The notes below the pieces were generated by a model. It saw only the letters and a list, made by a program, of their open reading frames with translations, was not told where the DNA came from and did no database searches. DNA of 64,000 nucleotides. Origin: Rhodococcus marinonascens NBRC 14363 (lineage in GTDB: Bacteria; Actinomycetota; Actinomycetes; Mycobacteriales; Mycobacteriaceae). Every line of letters starts with the position of its first letter. Within the stretch, counting starts at the first letter, position 1. The stretch spans positions 310,001-374,000 of the forward strand of contig NZ_BCXB01000001.1 of NCBI RefSeq assembly GCF_001894885.1, in the 5' to 3' direction. The position numbers and the translations under genes are program-made. Positions 25,510-34,271 of the stretch are shown one piece after another.

Positions 25510-27087
25510 GTGACCAGAGCCGATCTGTCGGTCCACAGTCCAAATCTCCTCTCCTCGAGCCCGTCCGACGAGGACGAGAACGAGCCCCGCGAAGAATGCG
25601 GGGTGTTCGGCGTTTGGGCGCCCGGAGAAGATGTCGCGAAACTCACCTACTACGGACTTTATGCGCTACAGCACCGCGGACAGGAGGCGGCAGGCATCGC
25701 CGTCGCCGACGGCTCGCAGGTGCTGGTCTTCAAGGACATCGGGTTGGTCAGCCAAGTGTTCGACGAGCAGACCCTGGCAGCAATGCCCGGTCACGTCGCG
25801 GTGGGCCACTGTCGTTACTCGACTACGGGTTCGTCCACGTGGGACAACGCGCAGCCGATCTTCCGTACCACCGCCGCGGGTAGTGGTATTGCTCTCGGGC
25901 ACAACGGCAATTTGGTCAACACGGCAGAGCTTGCTCAACGCGCGCGTGCAGCGGGACTGATCAACGACAAGCGCCCCGGCGGCGCCACGTCCGACTCGGA
26001 CATCGTCGGTGCGCTCCTTGCCCACGCCGCCGCCGACACGACCATTGAGCAGGCGGCTATGACGCTGCTGCCGACGCTGCGCGGCGCCTTTTGCTTCACG
26101 TTCATGGACGAGCACACGCTCTACGCGGCTCGTGATCCGCACGGCATCCGCCCGCTGTGCCTAGGGCGCCTGGACCGCGGCTGGGTGGTGGCGAGCGAGA
26201 CAGCAGCCCTCGACATCGTGGGCGCGTCCTTCGTCCGCGACATCGAGCCCGGCGAACTCCTCGCCATCGACGCCGACGGTGTCCGCTCCTCACGTTTCGC
26301 GAACCCGGAGCCGAAGGGCTGTGTGTTCGAATACGTGTATCTCGCGCGCCCAGACAGCGTCATCGGAGGACGGTCGGTGCACTCCACCCGTGTCGAGATC
26401 GGCCGCCGTCTCGCCACCGAGCATCCCGCCGACGGCGATCTGGTCATACCGGTACCGGAGTCGGGCACCCCCGCAGCAGTCGGATACGCGCAGGGGTCGG
26501 GCATTCCCTACGGCCAGGGTCTGATGAAGAACGCCTACGTCGGCCGAACATTCATCCAGCCGTCCCAGACGATTCGCCAGCTGGGTATCCGCCTCAAGCT
26601 CAACCCGCTCAGGGAAGTCATTCGAGGCAAGCGACTTGTGGTGGTGGACGACTCCATCGTCCGCGGCAATACTCAGCGCGCGCTCATCCGGATGCTCCGG
26701 GAGGCCGGTGCGCTGGAGATCCACGTCCGGATCGCGTCGCCGCCGGTCAAGTGGCCCTGCTTCTACGGCATCGATTTCGCCTCCCCGGCGGAGCTGATTG
26801 CCAACGGCGCGACAGGCGGCTCAGAGCCCAGCAGCTTCGACGAGATGCTCGACGGTATCCGCCGCTCCATCGGTGCGGACACCCTCGGCTACATCTCCAC
26901 CGACAGCATGATCGCGGCCACGGAGCAGCCGGCGTCGCGACTGTGTGCGGCCTGCTTCGACGGCACGTACCCCATCGCGGTCCCCACGGAGATCGGCAAG
27001 AACGTTCTCGAAGGAATGCTCGAAAGCGCTGCGGGAAGTCCCGCGACCCGGGAGAACGACAATGCGAGTGCCCTCAGCCGACCGTAG
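25510..27087 (+). CDS. purF: amidophosphoribosyltransferase PurF
   Basis: A 525-aa enzyme of the first committed step of purine synthesis (PRPP + Gln to phosphoribosylamine). A propeptide precedes the nucleophile Cys in EPREECGVFGVWA; cleavage would expose it. The glutaminase domain has LQHRGQEAAGIA and GHCRYSTTGSSTWDNAQP, and the phosphoribosyltransferase domain has GKRLVVVDDSIVRGNTQRAL (the PRPP loop). The C-terminal Cys residues in CAACFDG fit the iron-sulfur type of PurF. The GTG at 25510 was chosen as family-consistent; the frame is open to 25237, but that region is recombinase debris. Confidence 0.97.
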   Translation: MTRADLSVHSPNLLSSSPSDEDENEPREECGVFGVWAPGEDVAKLTYYGLYALQHRGQEAAGIAVADGSQVLVFKDIGLVSQVFDEQTLAAMPGHVAVGHCRYSTTGSSTWDNAQPIFRTTAAGSGIALGHNGNLVNTAELAQRARAAGLINDKRPGGATSDSDIVGALLAHAAADTTIEQAAMTLLPTLRGAFCFTFMDEHTLYAARDPHGIRPLCLGRLDRGWVVASETAALDIVGASFVRDIEPGELLAIDADGVRSSRFANPEPKGCVFEYVYLARPDSVIGGRSVHSTRVEIGRRLATEHPADGDLVIPVPESGTPAAVGYAQGSGIPYGQGLMKNAYVGRTFIQPSQTIRQLGIRLKLNPLREVIRGKRLVVVDDSIVRGNTQRALIRMLREAGALEIHVRIASPPVKWPCFYGIDFASPAELIANGATGGSEPSSFDEMLDGIRRSIGADTLGYISTDSMIAATEQPASRLCAACFDGTYPIAVPTEIGKNVLEGMLESAAGSPATRENDNASALSRP

Positions 27088-27120
27088 TCGGGTGAGAGTG
27101 TCGGGGGCTTCGCCTCCGGG

Positions 27121-27143
27121 GAATCGGCTCGCTGAGCCGATTC
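27121..27143 (+). terminator. hairpin downstream of purF
   Basis: GAATCGGCTC (27121-27130), loop GCT, GAGCCGATTC (27134-27143). It lies 33 bp after the purF stop codon and before the purM promoter region, so purF and purM are probably not one simple transcript. Confidence 0.7.
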
Positions 27144-27322
27144 GAGGAATCGCGAAAAGGGAGCGGTCGTATTCGGTGTTCACCGCTGTCCGCTGATCGG
27201 GATTCGCACACTCAACTGGGGATTGATCTGTCGATTCCGGTACCGTAAGGACGCAATCACAGCACTCGATTGCCCGACCCGCAAGATTTTGACGAGCAAC
27301 AGAAGGCTGGAGTAACAACCCC

Positions 27323-28402
27323 ATGACCGAGGATCCGACAAGTCGCCCTGGCGCGTCCTACGCCGACGCAGGAGTGGATATCGCCGCAGGTGATCGGGCG
27401 GTGGAACTCTTCGCTCCCTTGGCCAAGAGAGCCAGTCGCCCCGAGGTTCTCGGTGGCCTCGGTGGATTCGCGGGTCTGTTCGCGCTCAAGGGTGACTACA
27501 AGGAACCGCTGCTGGCGGCCTCCACCGACGGTGTGGGCACCAAACTCGCGATCGCGCAGGCGCTCGACAAACACGACACTGTGGGCCTCGATCTGGTCGC
27601 AATGGTGGTCGACGACCTCGTTGTGTGCGGTGCCGAGCCGCTTTTCCTGCAGGACTACATCGCCGTCGGGCGTGTCGTCCCGGAGCGCGTCGCGGAACTC
27701 GTCAACGGCATCGCCGAAGGTTGCATCCAGGCTGGTTGCGCTCTGCTCGGTGGCGAGACGGCCGAGCACCCCGGCGTGATGGCCGACGGCGACTACGACC
27801 TCTCGGCGACCGGAGTCGGCGTCGTCGAGGCCGATCAGGTACTTGGACCCGACCGCGTGCGTCCGGGCGACGTCGTGATCGCCATGGGGTCGTCCGGACT
27901 GCATTCCAACGGTTACTCGCTGGCCCGCAAGGTCCTGCTCGAGATCGGCCACATGAGCCTGACGGCGCATGTCGACGAGTTCAGTCGGACGCTGGGCGAG
28001 GAGATGCTCGAGCCCACCAAGATCTACGCGAAGGACTGCCTGGCGCTCGCCGCTGAGACCGACGTGCGAACGTTCTGCCACGTCACAGGTGGTGGACTTG
28101 CCGGCAATCTTGCGCGCGTCATGCCCAAGGGCCTGGTCGCCGAACTTGATCGCGGCACCTGGAGTCCGGCTCCGATCTTCGCGATGATCGCACAGCGCGG
28201 ACGGGTCGAGCGGACAGAGATGGAGCAGACCTTCAACATGGGTGTCGGCATGGTCGCCGTGGTGGCGCCCGAGGACGTCGATCGTGCGCTGGCCGTCCTG
28301 ACGGCGCGACACATCGATTGCTGGACGCTGGGCAGCATCAAGAAGTCGCAGGACGTGTCGGCTGTGCGCGCCGTTCTTGCCGGCGATCACCCAAGGTTCT
28401 GA
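27323..28402 (+). CDS. purM: phosphoribosylformylglycinamidine cyclo-ligase PurM
   Basis: A 359-aa AIR synthetase, converting FGAM to AIR with ATP. Segments LLAASTDGVGTKLAIAQAL, DLVAMVVDDLVVCGAEPLFL, LLGGETAEHPGVM and GLHSNGYSLARKVL are all family-conserved. The ATG at 27323 follows GGAG about 12 nt upstream. Two long hairpins at 28434-28472 and 28501-28535 end the transcript. With purF, purS, purQ and purL in this window, four of the early steps of the pathway are covered. Confidence 0.96.
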   Translation: MTEDPTSRPGASYADAGVDIAAGDRAVELFAPLAKRASRPEVLGGLGGFAGLFALKGDYKEPLLAASTDGVGTKLAIAQALDKHDTVGLDLVAMVVDDLVVCGAEPLFLQDYIAVGRVVPERVAELVNGIAEGCIQAGCALLGGETAEHPGVMADGDYDLSATGVGVVEADQVLGPDRVRPGDVVIAMGSSGLHSNGYSLARKVLLEIGHMSLTAHVDEFSRTLGEEMLEPTKIYAKDCLALAAETDVRTFCHVTGGGLAGNLARVMPKGLVAELDRGTWSPAPIFAMIAQRGRVERTEMEQTFNMGVGMVAVVAPEDVDRALAVLTARHIDCWTLGSIKKSQDVSAVRAVLAGDHPRF

Positions 28403-28433
28403 CCAGCGCAGATTCTGGGGGTCTGCACCCCAT

Positions 28434-28472
28434 ACGTCGGTCCGGGGCGAGCTAGTCGCCCCGGACCGACGT
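28434..28472 (+). terminator. perfect 17-bp-stem terminator after purM
   Basis: ACGTCGGTCCGGGGCGA (28434-28450) pairs perfectly with TCGCCCCGGACCGACGT (28456-28472) around a 5-nt loop. Confidence 0.85.
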
Positions 28473-28500
28473 CTGAAAGGGGCCTGCGCCCAAAAAGGCG

Positions 28501-28535
28501 GAAATGAGGGGGAGCCTTCGGCTCCCCCTCATTTC
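28501..28535. terminator. perfect bidirectional terminator between purM and the DUF3073 gene
   Basis: GAAATGAGGGGGAGCC (28501-28516) pairs perfectly with GGCTCCCCCTCATTTC (28520-28535). It can serve purM from one side and the convergent DUF3073 gene from the other. Confidence 0.85.
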
Positions 28536-28549
28536 GCTGTCGTCAGCTC

Positions 28550-28750
28550 TCAGTGCCGCCAGTCGTCGTCGTCCTCCCGGGAGTGACCCTCCCTGTCGGC
28601 ACGCTGGTCGGCGAAGACCTCGTCCCGTTGCGAGGTAGACGACCCACCCGAGAGCTCCCTTTGCAGGCTGTCAAAATCCGTGGTCGGTACGCTGTATTTT
28701 AGCTCGCGTGCAACCTTGGTCTGCTTTGCCTTAGCCCGGCCGCGGCCCAT
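28550..28750 (-). CDS. DUF3073 domain protein
   Basis: A 66-aa actinobacterial protein beginning MGRGRAKAKQTKVARELKYS, the standard DUF3073 N terminus, followed by an acidic C terminus (REDDDDWRH). The ATG at 28750 is preferred over the in-frame upstream start at 28828 because the conserved MGRGRAKAKQ begins there. The order purM then DUF3073 (opposite strand) is kept in M. tuberculosis (Rv0809, Rv0810c). Its role is unknown. Confidence 0.9.
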   Translation of the reverse strand: MGRGRAKAKQTKVARELKYSVPTTDFDSLQRELSGGSSTSQRDEVFADQRADREGHSREDDDDWRH

Positions 28751-28932
28751 GGCTGACCCCCTCGCGCTTTCGCGGGGCGGCCTGGGGAATTTGGCGGCCC
28801 CGTTTGAGTGTGTAAGTTCCTGACCCACACTCTAGCGTGCAAAAGTCGCTCGCGCTCCCATCCCCACCCCAAAGGCGTGTCAGTTAAGTCTCATCGGGCT
28901 CGCGAGCAGCCCCGATGAAGGGCATTTTGCGT

Positions 28933-29886
28933 TCAAAAGACTCCTGGGATTGCGCAGACGGTGCCCACCCGGACCCCGCCGCCGAGTACTGGCTGTGATG
29001 CGAGTGCCGCCAGATCTTCCGTCCACAAGACCCCCATGCGGCGGAGAAGTGCTGTGGCAAGCGGCAACCGGGCACGCTCGTGACCGTCGTCGATCTTGAG
29101 CGCGAACGCCGAACCGTCCGGCATCGCGCCTGCGTAGACACCATCGGCGCCCGCTTTCGAAAGCAATCCGGGTACGACCGGCATCAATCGCGCGTCGTCC
29201 TTGCCGCTTCCCGACACGAGGTAGGGGTGCTCGCGGATGGCGTCGGCGACGGCGAGTTCGGGAGAGTCGGATTCCGCGGTCACGAGCCGGGCGAACGCGC
29301 GAGCCAGGTGCGTCAGCGACAGCGGGACGATCGGTAGCCCGCATCCGTCGATTCCGAGTTCGGCGTCGACGTCGCCGCTGATGGAGCCGAGCGTCTCCAC
29401 GATCGCGAGTTGCAGTGGATGCGTCGGCTCGAGGTAGTTGTCCACGGGCCAGTCGTTGATCAGGCAGGTCGCGAGCATCGCGGCGTGCTTGCCCGAGCAG
29501 TTCATGTACACCGGCCGGGGAAGCTCACCCGCGGCCAGCAGCTCAGCCCGGGCGAGCTCGTTGGAGGGCAGATCGGCCGGGCAGCCGAGCTGGGCATCGT
29601 CGAGGCCGTGGCGGATGAGGAGCCGCTCGACGAGTTCGATGTGATCCGATTCACCCTCGTGGGAAGCCGTCGCGATCGCGAGTTCTTCGGAACTGGACGG
29701 CACGAAGCCGTTCCGCAACATCGTCACGGCCTGCCAGGGCTTGTTCGAAGATCGAGGGTAGATCGGTGTGTGCACCTCACCGAGGCTGAGCGCGATCTCG
29801 CCGTCCGCGCGCAGGATCACCGCGGAACCACGGTGAACGCACTCCCTGAATCCTGAACGCACGACCTCGACCAGTTCAATGCTCAC
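28933..29886 (-). CDS. asparaginase II-family protein
   Basis: A 317-aa protein of the type II asparaginase-like family (PF06089): VVRSGFRECVHRGSAVIL at the N terminus, IYPRSSNKPWQAVTMLRNGF, ATASHEGESDHIELVERLL, VYMNCSGKHAAMLATCLIND and GIDGCGLPIVPLSLTHLARA. The GTG at 29886 overlaps the stop of the upstream MOSC gene by one base. The longer frame to 30222 is inside the MOSC gene. Expected activity is asparagine hydrolysis, but substrate choice in the family is broad. Confidence 0.88.
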   Translation of the reverse strand: MSIELVEVVRSGFRECVHRGSAVILRADGEIALSLGEVHTPIYPRSSNKPWQAVTMLRNGFVPSSSEELAIATASHEGESDHIELVERLLIRHGLDDAQLGCPADLPSNELARAELLAAGELPRPVYMNCSGKHAAMLATCLINDWPVDNYLEPTHPLQLAIVETLGSISGDVDAELGIDGCGLPIVPLSLTHLARAFARLVTAESDSPELAVADAIREHPYLVSGSGKDDARLMPVVPGLLSKAGADGVYAGAMPDGSAFALKIDDGHERARLPLATALLRRMGVLWTEDLAALASQPVLGGGVRVGTVCAIPGVF

Positions 29887-30578
29887 TACTGCACCCGTAC
29901 TTCCAGTCCGGCGATCCACCGCCGGGCCGTCTCGACGACGGTCGGTGAGAGATTCGCCTGCTGTTCGAGCAGCGCGACGAGTCGCTCTGGGTCGTGGCCG
30001 GTGAACAGATCGCGCACGGTGACACCGTGGGCGGGCACGTGGAGTCGGTGGACTGCGGCGCCCGCGGTGACCGATCCCTCCGTTACCACCCGCAAGTACG
30101 CACCCGTGTCTGCGCGCTGAGTGAAGCGTTTGACCCACCGCGGTTCGGCGGCCCACACCCCGAACGTGCCGCACGGCGTCCGGGGGCCCGTCACCTCCAG
30201 TTCGGTCGTGCCGATCCGCCACCGCTCGCCGATCACGGCGTCGGTCGTGGCGATCTGGTCGAGGCGCAGGTTCTCGCCGAACCAGCCCGGGGGAAGCTCG
30301 CGCCCGAGTTCCGATTCCCAGCGCCTCGCTTCGGCGTCCTGGTAGGCGTAGACGGCCTTGAACGGGCCGCCGTGAAATTTTGTGTCACAGACGTGGTCAC
30401 CGGACAGTCCGGTGGTCGTCACACGCACAGCGCCGTCGAGGGGTCGCTTGTCGATCGCTGTGCGGGTCACCCGCCCGGTCCCGCTGCTGCGTTCGGTGTG
30501 CAGGACGCAGACGGTCAGTACCTTCCCGGGCGCCACCTTCTCGGTCGACTTCCCGGTCGACACGTTGGCGGTGTTCAT
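29886..30578 (-). CDS. MOSC domain protein (YiiM-like)
   Basis: A 230-aa protein with a MOSC domain, which in other members handles sulfur carried by the molybdenum cofactor or detoxifies hydroxylated N-compounds. Motifs are GLSGDHVCDTKFHGGPFKAV (the GD-x-H region), NLRLDQIATTDAVIGERWRI and TGPRTPCGTFGVW with the conserved Cys, then a C-terminal three-helix part. It sits in a tight run (YgfZ-like, MOSC, asparaginase) with one- to four-base overlaps, so the genes are probably coexpressed. Confidence 0.87.
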   Translation of the reverse strand: MNTANVSTGKSTEKVAPGKVLTVCVLHTERSSGTGRVTRTAIDKRPLDGAVRVTTTGLSGDHVCDTKFHGGPFKAVYAYQDAEARRWESELGRELPPGWFGENLRLDQIATTDAVIGERWRIGTTELEVTGPRTPCGTFGVWAAEPRWVKRFTQRADTGAYLRVVTEGSVTAGAAVHRLHVPAHGVTVRDLFTGHDPERLVALLEQQANLSPTVVETARRWIAGLEVRVQ

Positions 30579-31696
30579 CGGCCCCTCAGGCGATCGACAG
30601 CGGCACGGCCGGCCTGGATCCGATCGTCCTCGATCACCGAGTCGGGATCGATGGAAGCGGCGCAGGGTCCAGCGACCAATTCGGTGTCGACGGGGATGGA
30701 GCGTTTGACGAGGGCCAGCGCGATGGGTCCGAGGTCGTGATGGTCGATCACGGTGCCGATCCGCCCGACCGTGCGGCCGCTTACCGTCACCGGGTCCCCG
30801 GCATTCGGCCTGCCCTCGGCGCTGCCGTCGAGGTGTAGCAGAACCAGATGGCGAGGCGGTTTACCGAGATTGTGAACCCGGGACACCGTCTCCTGTCCGC
30901 GGTAGCAGCCCTTCTCGAGGTGTACCGCGCCGTGTTCGGCGGGGCCGCCGATCCAGCGCACCTCGTGCGGGATGGTCCGGTCGTCGGTATCGAGACCGAT
31001 CCGGGGTCGCACCGCGGCGACCCGCAGCGCCTCGAACGCCCAGGTTCCGGCGGGGGCGGCTCCGGCCGCGGTGAGCCGAGCCCACCAGTCGGCGAGATGC
31101 TCGCGCGGAATGAGGAGATCGAACGAATGCGCGGTCGGCCACGGCATGCGTCGGACGAAGCCTCCGCCGGGTACCGAGACAACTGCGTACGGCTCCACGG
31201 GAGCGGTGACGCCGGCTCGGTCGAGTACCGACGCCGTGTCGGGTCCGATCATGCTGAGGACCGCCAGTTCGCTGCCGTTGCGGGGCTCGGCTTTGGACCA
31301 GAACACCATCTTGGTGAGGAACGTGAGCAGATCCGGTCCGCGATCTGCCTCGGTGTCGATCCACGTGAGGCCGTTCAAGTCGGTCTGTATGAAGTGGTGT
31401 TCGACGCGTCCGTTAACGTCGAGGCTGAGGTTCTCGGCGCTCGTGGCGTCGGGGAGGGCGGAGACGTGCTGGCTCGAGATGGTGTGCAGCCAGGTGAGCC
31501 GTTCGGGTCCGCCGATCGCGATGACGAACCGGTTCGACCGGTCGACGACTACAGCGGAGCGTTCGGCCTTGCGCTGTTCACCGAGGGGATCGCCGTAGTG
31601 CCAGGCGACGCCGGTGTCGGGGGAGTCCGCAGGCGCAGGGACCGCGCCCGCAACGTTGAGGAGTGGACTGGGTGAGACGGGCAGTGTGTCGACCAC
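30575..31696 (-). CDS. YgfZ/GcvT-like folate-binding protein
   Basis: A 373-aa protein with the YgfZ signature KGCYRGQETVSRVHNLGKPP near residue 290 and an N-terminal GcvT-like domain (VVVDRSNRFVIAIGGPERL, TWLHTISSQHVSAL). YgfZ proteins help iron-sulfur cluster repair through folate binding. The orthologue in M. tuberculosis is Rv0811c in the same order. It overlaps the MOSC gene by four bases (ATGA) and is divergent from the aminotransferase gene. Confidence 0.9.
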   Translation of the reverse strand: MVDTLPVSPSPLLNVAGAVPAPADSPDTGVAWHYGDPLGEQRKAERSAVVVDRSNRFVIAIGGPERLTWLHTISSQHVSALPDATSAENLSLDVNGRVEHHFIQTDLNGLTWIDTEADRGPDLLTFLTKMVFWSKAEPRNGSELAVLSMIGPDTASVLDRAGVTAPVEPYAVVSVPGGGFVRRMPWPTAHSFDLLIPREHLADWWARLTAAGAAPAGTWAFEALRVAAVRPRIGLDTDDRTIPHEVRWIGGPAEHGAVHLEKGCYRGQETVSRVHNLGKPPRHLVLLHLDGSAEGRPNAGDPVTVSGRTVGRIGTVIDHHDLGPIALALVKRSIPVDTELVAGPCAASIDPDSVIEDDRIQAGRAAVDRLRGR

Positions 31697-31757
31697 TCAA
31701 CCAGTCTAGGGATCATGACCCGGCGGTGGCGGAGTGCAGGGTCGATAGGCTGGCCGC

Positions 31758-32630
31758 ATGTCTGATCAAGTGTTGGTGACGTTGGACCACAAAGTGCGAG
31801 ACGCCGATGTCCCGCTGCTGCACGCGGACGATCTGGCAGTGGTACGTGGCGACGGAGTTTTCGAGACGCTGCTGGTGCGCGGCGGTCGTGCACTCAAGTT
31901 GGAGCCGCATCTCACTCGGCTTGTGGCGTCGGCCCGTGCTCTCGGATTGTCCAACCCGGATCTGGACGAGTGGCGACTGGCCGCGGAGATGGCCGCGGAG
32001 GAATGGGGGGCCGAGCGGGAGGGTGCGCTGCGGCTCGTGCTCAGCCGCGGACGAGAGTCCGGTGGAGACGAGACGGCGTTCGCCACCGTCGGACCGGTGT
32101 CCGAACGGATCCTCGAGGCGCGGCGCGACGGGGTGTCGGTACTCATGCTGGCCCGGGGCTACTCGGTGGATCTGTCGGCGAGTGCGCCATGGCAACTGCT
32201 CGGCGCGAAGACGCTGTCCTATGCGACGAACATGGCGGCCTTACGGTATGCGGCCACATTCGGGGCCGAGGATGTGATCTTCGTCAGCAGTGAGGGCAAT
32301 GTGTTGGAAGGGCCACGTTCGACGGTGGTCATCACCCGTGGGAAGACGCTTCTTACGCCGCCTCCCGAGCACGGCATTCTGCCCGGCACCACGCAGCAGG
32401 CCCTCTACGAAGTGGCGTCAGGTAAAGGATTCCGTTGCGAGTACGCTGCCCTGCGTCCGGCAGACCTCATTACGGCGGACGGGGTTTGGCTGATTTCGAG
32501 CGTCACTACAGCCGCCCGAGTGCGTAAGATCGACGGGCTGGTCTTGCCCGCCGCGCCTCTGGCCGACGAGATTGTCGCGTTGGTCGACCTGGCGATCGAG
32601 ACGACGGGTACCGAGTCCGCCGCGGTTTGA
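31758..32630 (+). CDS. class IV aminotransferase (aminodeoxychorismate lyase-like)
   Basis: A 290-aa PLP enzyme of fold type IV, close to PabC: LAVVRGDGVFETLLVRGGRAL with HLTRL, then LGAKTLSYATNMAALRYAAT (the PLP Lys is in GAKTLSYAT) and VLEGPRSTVVITRGKTLLTP. PabC cleaves aminodeoxychorismate to p-aminobenzoate for folate synthesis; branched-chain or D-amino-acid aminotransferases are alternatives. Orthologue of Rv0812. TAGGCT at 31746-31751 sits 6 nt before the ATG, suggesting a leaderless message. Confidence 0.85.
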   Translation: MSDQVLVTLDHKVRDADVPLLHADDLAVVRGDGVFETLLVRGGRALKLEPHLTRLVASARALGLSNPDLDEWRLAAEMAAEEWGAEREGALRLVLSRGRESGGDETAFATVGPVSERILEARRDGVSVLMLARGYSVDLSASAPWQLLGAKTLSYATNMAALRYAATFGAEDVIFVSSEGNVLEGPRSTVVITRGKTLLTPPPEHGILPGTTQQALYEVASGKGFRCEYAALRPADLITADGVWLISSVTTAARVRKIDGLVLPAAPLADEIVALVDLAIETTGTESAAV

Positions 32631-32634
32631 CACT

Positions 32635-32655
32635 GCTACTACATTTCGTAGTAGC
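32635..32655. promoter_or_regulatory. perfect palindrome between the aminotransferase gene and cydA
   Basis: GCTACTAC (32635-32642), ATTTC, GTAGTAGC (32648-32655). It lies 109 bp before cydA and just after the aminotransferase stop. The half-site TACTAC/GTAGTA is the type bound by BlaI/MecI-family repressors. A terminator role is possible too, but there is no T-run and the stem is short. Confidence 0.55.
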
Positions 32656-32763
32656 GATGCACTGCGGGCAGAGTGGGCCCACAGTACGTTGTTTTCAGGG
32701 TTCGGGCGCAAGCCCACGTACCGGCCTTGGAGTCTGTCCCACGGGCCTAGTTTCGGAGTAGAC

Positions 32764-34260
32764 ATGGATGCCTTGGATGTCTCCCGGTGGCAGTTCGGCA
32801 TAACCACCGTCTATCACTTCATCCTCGTTCCGCTGACGATCGGGCTCGCCCCGTTGATCGCCGTCATGCAGACGATGTGGGTGGTCACCAAAAAGGACCA
32901 CTGGTATCGGCTCACCAAGTTCTTCGGGAAGCTCTTCCTGATCAACTTCGCTCTGGGCGTTGCCACCGGCATCGTGCAGGAGTTCCAGTTCGGCATGAAC
33001 TGGAGCGAGTACTCGCGCTTCGTCGGTGACGTGTTCGGCGCTCCGCTCGCTCTCGAAGGTCTCGTCGCATTCTTTCTCGAGTCGACGTTCCTCGGGCTCT
33101 GGATCTTCGGGTGGGGACGGCTGCCCAAACTCGTCCATCTCGCCACCATCTGGCTGGTGGCGATCGGGGTGAACGCGTCCGCGTACTTCATCATCACCGC
33201 CAACTCCTTCATGCAGCACCCGGTGGGCGCGGATTTCAATCCCGAGACCGGGCGCGCGGAACTCACCAGTATCTGGGCGCTGCTCACCAACAACACTGCG
33301 CTGGCAGCCTTCCCTCACGTCTTGGCGGGGGCATTTCTCACCGCAGGTACCTTCGTGGCCGGCGTCGGCGGCTGGTGGATGGTGCGCAACATGCGCAGGT
33401 CCAAGGAAGCCACCGAACTGGCTGTGGCGCAGAAACATGAAGAAACTGCAAGGACGATGTTCCGTCCGATCACCATCTTCGCCCTCTGGGTCATGGTGGC
33501 GTCCGGTGTCGGGCTGGCCATCACCGGCGACATCCAGGCCAAGCTGATGTTCGAGCAGCAACCCATGAAGATGGCTTCGGCGGAATCGCTCTGCCACACC
33601 GAGACCGGGGCAGACTTCTCGATACTCACCGTGGGCACCCAGAATAATTGCGAGAACATCACTCAGCTCATCAAGATTCCGGGGCTGACCTCGTTTCTGG
33701 CCAACGGCGACTTCAACTCCACCATCGACGGCGTCACCGAGATCCAGGCGCAATACGAGGAGATGTACGGGCCAGGTGACTACAAGCCCAACCTGTTCGT
33801 CACCTACTGGACCTTCCGGGCGATGATCGGCTGGGCGGCCGGCGCGGCACTACTCGCCGTCGTCGGGCTGTGGATGACCCGCGGGGGGCGTGTCCCGGAA
33901 AAGAAGTGGTTCGGCTGGTTGTCCATCCTCATGATCCCGACGCCCTTCCTCGGGAACAGCGCCGGATGGGTGTTCACCGAGATGGGCCGTCAACCGTGGG
34001 TCGTGGCACCCAACCCGACCGGCGTGGACATGATCCGGCTGACGGTCGACCAGGGCGTCTCGAATCACTCCGCGTGGACTGTCTGGGTCTCTCTGATCAC
34101 GTTCACGATCGTCTACGGGGCACTGGCCGTCGTGTGGTTCGGACTGATCCGCCGCTACACCGTCGAGGGCCCACTCGAACACGACGCGCATCCACCGGGC
34201 GACGACCATGACGAGCCCGAAGAACCGGGTTCGCCCAAACCACTGTCGTTCGCGTACTAG
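32764..34260 (+). CDS. cydA: cytochrome bd ubiquinol oxidase subunit I
   Basis: A 498-aa membrane protein, the main haem-bearing subunit of the high-affinity, oxygen-scavenging terminal oxidase. Conserved stretches are SRWQFGITTVYHFILVPLTI (with haem ligand His), GIVQEFQFGMNWSEYSRFVG, LALEGLVAFFLESTFLGLWI, and WVFTEMGRQPWVV. The Q-loop is short, as in actinobacteria. The ATG at 32764 is right for the family. cydA is followed by cydB, cydD and cydC with small gaps or overlaps, so the oxidase and its maturation exporter are one operon. Confidence 0.97.
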   Translation: MDALDVSRWQFGITTVYHFILVPLTIGLAPLIAVMQTMWVVTKKDHWYRLTKFFGKLFLINFALGVATGIVQEFQFGMNWSEYSRFVGDVFGAPLALEGLVAFFLESTFLGLWIFGWGRLPKLVHLATIWLVAIGVNASAYFIITANSFMQHPVGADFNPETGRAELTSIWALLTNNTALAAFPHVLAGAFLTAGTFVAGVGGWWMVRNMRRSKEATELAVAQKHEETARTMFRPITIFALWVMVASGVGLAITGDIQAKLMFEQQPMKMASAESLCHTETGADFSILTVGTQNNCENITQLIKIPGLTSFLANGDFNSTIDGVTEIQAQYEEMYGPGDYKPNLFVTYWTFRAMIGWAAGAALLAVVGLWMTRGGRVPEKKWFGWLSILMIPTPFLGNSAGWVFTEMGRQPWVVAPNPTGVDMIRLTVDQGVSNHSAWTVWVSLITFTIVYGALAVVWFGLIRRYTVEGPLEHDAHPPGDDHDEPEEPGSPKPLSFAY

Positions 34261-34271
34261 GGGAGACGGTC

